This document shows, piece after piece, positions 5,973 to 7,409 of a stretch of 7,409 bases of DNA; within the stretch, counting starts at the first letter, position 1; the number at the start of each line of letters is the position of its first letter. The DNA comes from Bacteroidales bacterium (GTDB taxonomy: Bacteria > Bacteroidota > Bacteroidia > Bacteroidales > Bacteroidaceae): positions 1 to 7,409 of the forward strand of contig SFID01000127.1 in assembly GCA_004555425.1 (NCBI GenBank). The letters are read 5' to 3'. Under the pieces are notes generated by a model. It did no database searches, was not told where the DNA came from, and saw only the letters and a program-made list of their open reading frames with translations. Made by a program: the position numbers and the translations under genes.

Positions 5973-6665
5973 CTATCCCACGATGGGATTCTTGGCCACG
6001 CCTGGCACGAACTCTTTCAGATAGAACGGTGTGAAGTAGGCCACGTCTTCAAACTGTCCGCGCAGGAAGGCCATTTCGGCCAAGGGGAACATGTGGCGGG
6101 CCAGAGGACGCACGTCGTCCACGAAATGGGCGTTGGGATGAACGAGCAAATCCTTGCACTTGGCCGCGCCTCCACCGAAGAAATACACGGGGCGTTCGGA
6201 CAACTGCTCCGCAAAACTATCTTCGGCGATGACCGCCGCGTGAACGTCCACCACGGGGCGCAACGCGCGGTCGTACAATGCGGTATAGACTTCCATGCGG
6301 CGCGCATCGAGCATCGGACAGAGCAGTGCATCCTCGGGCAATTCCTCATGGAGCAACAAGGGTGTGCTGAGCACTTTGAGCGTGGGTACGGCTATCAGCG
6401 GCAGGTTTCTGCCGAAGCATACACCCTTAGCCGTGGACAGCCCTATGCGCAATCCCGTATAAGAACCTGGTCCGCTACTCACGGCCACAGCATCCAACGG
6501 CAAGGCATGGCTGTCGGCAAAGGACACCACGCTATCCACGAATCCCGCCAACACTTGTGCGTGCGAGGGGCCTTTCAGGTCCACCTCCTCTGTCAGACAC
6601 TGGCCATCGCTACTGAGGGCTACGCTACAGATTTCCGTGGACGTTTCTATGTGAAGGATATTCAT
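5973..6665 (-). CDS. tsaB: TsaB, subunit of the tRNA t6A threonylcarbamoyltransferase complex
   Basis: TsaB (YeaZ) is the non-catalytic partner that dimerises with TsaD and, with TsaE, supports transfer of threonylcarbamoyl to A37 of tRNAs reading ANN codons. The 230 residues match the usual length. The start MNILHIETSTEICSVAL (1-17) is the first ASKHA strand-loop. SSGPGSYTGLRIGLSTAKG at about 63-81 is the family signature, and PMLDARRMEVYTALY (about 117-131) follows. The C-terminal part is shorter than in catalytic TsaD, and the HxxxH metal site of TsaD is absent, as expected for TsaB. The ATG at 6665 is directly before the first strand; no Shine-Dalgarno site is evident. The gene is preceded by a leader rich in short hairpins and followed by the long palindromic element at 5757-5948. 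tsaD and tsaE are not in the window. Confidence 0.95.
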   Translation of the reverse strand: MNILHIETSTEICSVALSSDGQCLTEEVDLKGPSHAQVLAGFVDSVVSFADSHALPLDAVAVSSGPGSYTGLRIGLSTAKGVCFGRNLPLIAVPTLKVLSTPLLLHEELPEDALLCPMLDARRMEVYTALYDRALRPVVDVHAAVIAEDSFAEQLSERPVYFFGGGAAKCKDLLVHPNAHFVDDVRPLARHMFPLAEMAFLRGQFEDVAYFTPFYLKEFVPGVAKNPIVG

Positions 6666-6675
6666 TTGCTTGAGA

Positions 6676-6911
6676 GTTTCAGTCGGGGACTGCGTCCCCG
6701 AGTTTCAGGTTTCAACGGAAGCCTTTGGCTTCCTGGTTTCAGACGGGGACTGCGTCCCCTAGTTTCAACGCAGCCTGCGGCTGCTAGCTCGATAGTCTAA
6801 CGGTCGCTCCGCTTCTTGGTTTTAGCCAGGAACGATGTCCCCTAGTTTCAGGTTTCAACGGAAGCCTGTGGCTGCTGGCTCGATAGTAGAAGCATAGCGG
6901 GAGGGATGCTT
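6676..6911. repeat. Tandem array of short hairpins with 3-nt loops, upstream of tsaB
   Basis: About three degenerate units start near 6676, 6736 and 6818, each beginning GTTTCAG or GTTTTAG and containing two hairpins separated by AGTTTCA or GGTTTCAAC linkers. The clear hairpins are CGGGGAC-tgc-GTCCCCG (6684-6700), GGAAGCC-ttt-GGCTTCC (6717-6733), GGGGAC-tgc-GTCCCC (6745-6759) and GCAGCC-tgc-GGCTGC (6770-6784). The third unit is decayed: AGGAAC-gat-GTCCCCT near 6828-6841 and a half-and-half hairpin near 6861-6875 that joins the left arm of the second type to the right flank of the fourth. CTGCTAGCTCGATAGT at 6781-6796 recurs as CTGCTGGCTCGATAGT near 6872-6887. A looser hairpin AAGCAT/ATGCTT spans 6890-6911. 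If the promoter at 6972-7003 is used, the array is transcribed as the tsaB leader. Confidence 0.85.
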
Positions 6912-6971
6912 TTCCCTTGAGCTAGGAACGAGCACAACGCCAGCCGCATTAGTAGCTCCTACTTGAGCCAG

Positions 6972-7003
6972 CAAAGTTAACATTTTCAGCGCGAACGGCC
7001 AAT
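6972..7003 (-). promoter_or_regulatory. Candidate Bacteroidota sigma-70-type promoter for tsaB and the genes after it
   Basis: Read on the minus strand, ATTG (7003-7000) is followed after 20 bases by TAACTTTG (6979-6972). This matches the Bacteroidota consensus of TTTG around -33 and TAnnTTTG around -7 with a spacer of about 19-21. Transcription would start near 6966 and give a leader of about 300 nt before the tsaB ATG. The -33 box lies inside a 13-bp palindrome, GCCAA-ttt-TTGGC (6998-7010), which could be an operator. I found no other CAAAnnTA match (plus-strand reading) in the gaps of this cluster, so this may be the main promoter. Confidence 0.5.
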
Positions 7004-7172
7004 TTTTGGCTTTGGTTTTCAATAGAATCCAATACCTTTTGACCGCTTATAGTTTCAATGGAAGGGGGAAACAGGTGATTCGGCATAGGATAGCAGGAGC
7101 TTTTTTTGATTGTGCTAGTGCTACTATTGTAAACGGAACTATGTATGATGGTTGGAGAATGGTTTGTTTTTG

Positions 7173-7190
7173 TTATAGAACCTACCTATA
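7173..7190 (-). repeat. 18-bp repeat, right member of the distant inverted pair
   Basis: TTATAGAACCTACCTATA is the exact reverse complement of 5755-5772, about 1.4 kb away. Together the two copies bracket the palindromic element, tsaB, the hairpin array and the candidate promoter. Confidence 0.85.
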
Positions 7191-7409
7191 ATAAAAAAAG
7201 TACAGGGTTGAAAATAAATATCTTTTAACCTTTCGAGTTCCTATATCGTCAATTCGTGCACCAACTTGGCCCAAAAATATAAAATTCCATTAATATTGCA
7301 TGACAATTATTTAGGGTCTGCTGAATTAATTTCCAGCCACAGACAGAGAGTAGCAGATGTGACCCCTCATAGTGACGAAGTTGATAAAAAAACTCCATAA
7401 TTCGGTCAG

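Larger units (their letters stand above)
6912..7409. other. AT-rich intergenic region upstream of the tsaB promoter
   Basis: Apart from the candidate promoter (6972-7003) and the repeat copy at 7173-7190, no gene, RNA gene or further array is supported here. GAGCTA (6919-6924) can pair with TAGCTC (6953-6958) near the expected transcription start. From about 7190 the sequence turns strongly AT-rich. At 7313-7322 it reads AGGGTCTGCT, and parts of it can pair with AGCA and GACCC at 7351-7364; this could be the edge of something continuing past the window, but nothing identifies it. Confidence 0.6.

Noticed and set aside
5922..6800. 292-codon plus-strand frame covering tsaB and part of the hairpin array
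   Set aside because: It mirrors tsaB and then reads through repeat hairpins, giving repeated RGLRP-type peptide that reflects the DNA palindromes, not a protein.
6676..6890. CRISPR array
   Set aside because: Repeats are unequal in length and sequence, each module is itself a hairpin with different arms, spacing is irregular and no cas gene is nearby.
7011..7040. Plus-strand promoter TTTG, 18 bases, TACCTTTT
   Set aside because: The match is imperfect, and no gene follows it on the plus strand.
7006..7191. 61-codon plus-strand frame in the right-hand gap
   Set aside because: No domain, no ribosome binding site, and it overlaps the candidate promoter region and the 18-bp repeat.

Overview
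The window looks like a chromosomal stretch from a member of the Bacteroidota, most likely order Bacteroidales and possibly Prevotellaceae. The evidence is the DUF4290 gene (a family known only from this phylum), a MurA of the Bacteroidota type (start MSAFIIEGGHR, Asp in place of the usual active-site Cys), weak or absent Shine-Dalgarno sites, and a Bacteroidota-type promoter (ATTG, 20-bp spacer, TAACTTTG). Coding DNA is clearly GC-richer than the gaps. The assignment is from memory of these families; no search was run.

All six recognisable genes lie on the minus strand and read right to left: tsaB (6665-5973), a DUF4290 gene (5728-5135), murA (5030-3723), rimM (3726-3190), dxr (3024-1876) and rseP (1755-352). 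murA and rimM overlap by 4 bases (ATGA); the other gaps are 104 to 244 bases. They are core functions: tRNA t6A modification, peptidoglycan precursor synthesis, 30S ribosome maturation, MEP-pathway isoprenoid synthesis and membrane site-2 proteolysis. They are probably co-transcribed, with a candidate promoter near 6972-7003 and a leader of about 300 nt before tsaB.

The unusual content is between the genes. (i) 6676-6911, in the putative tsaB leader, holds about three degenerate tandem units of perfect short hairpins with 3-nt loops, joined by GTTTCA-type linkers. (ii) 5757-5948, between tsaB and DUF4290, is one long imperfect palindrome with 24-bp inverted ends, resembling a MITE; its central stem pairs better as plus-strand RNA. 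(iii) An 18-bp end sequence of that element recurs exactly, inverted, at 7173-7190, so tsaB and its promoter are bracketed by inverted repeats. (iv) The rimM-dxr and dxr-rseP gaps each hold a hairpin just after the upstream stop codon. (v) Downstream of rseP, 1-351 carries tandem repeats, a perfect 10-bp hairpin and seven copies of a polypurine decamer.

No RNA gene, CRISPR array, transposase or defence gene is visible. 6666-7409 and 1-351 hold no gene I can support. I found no unknown multi-gene system; the candidates for something undescribed are the repeat and hairpin elements and the internal duplication in the DUF4290 protein.
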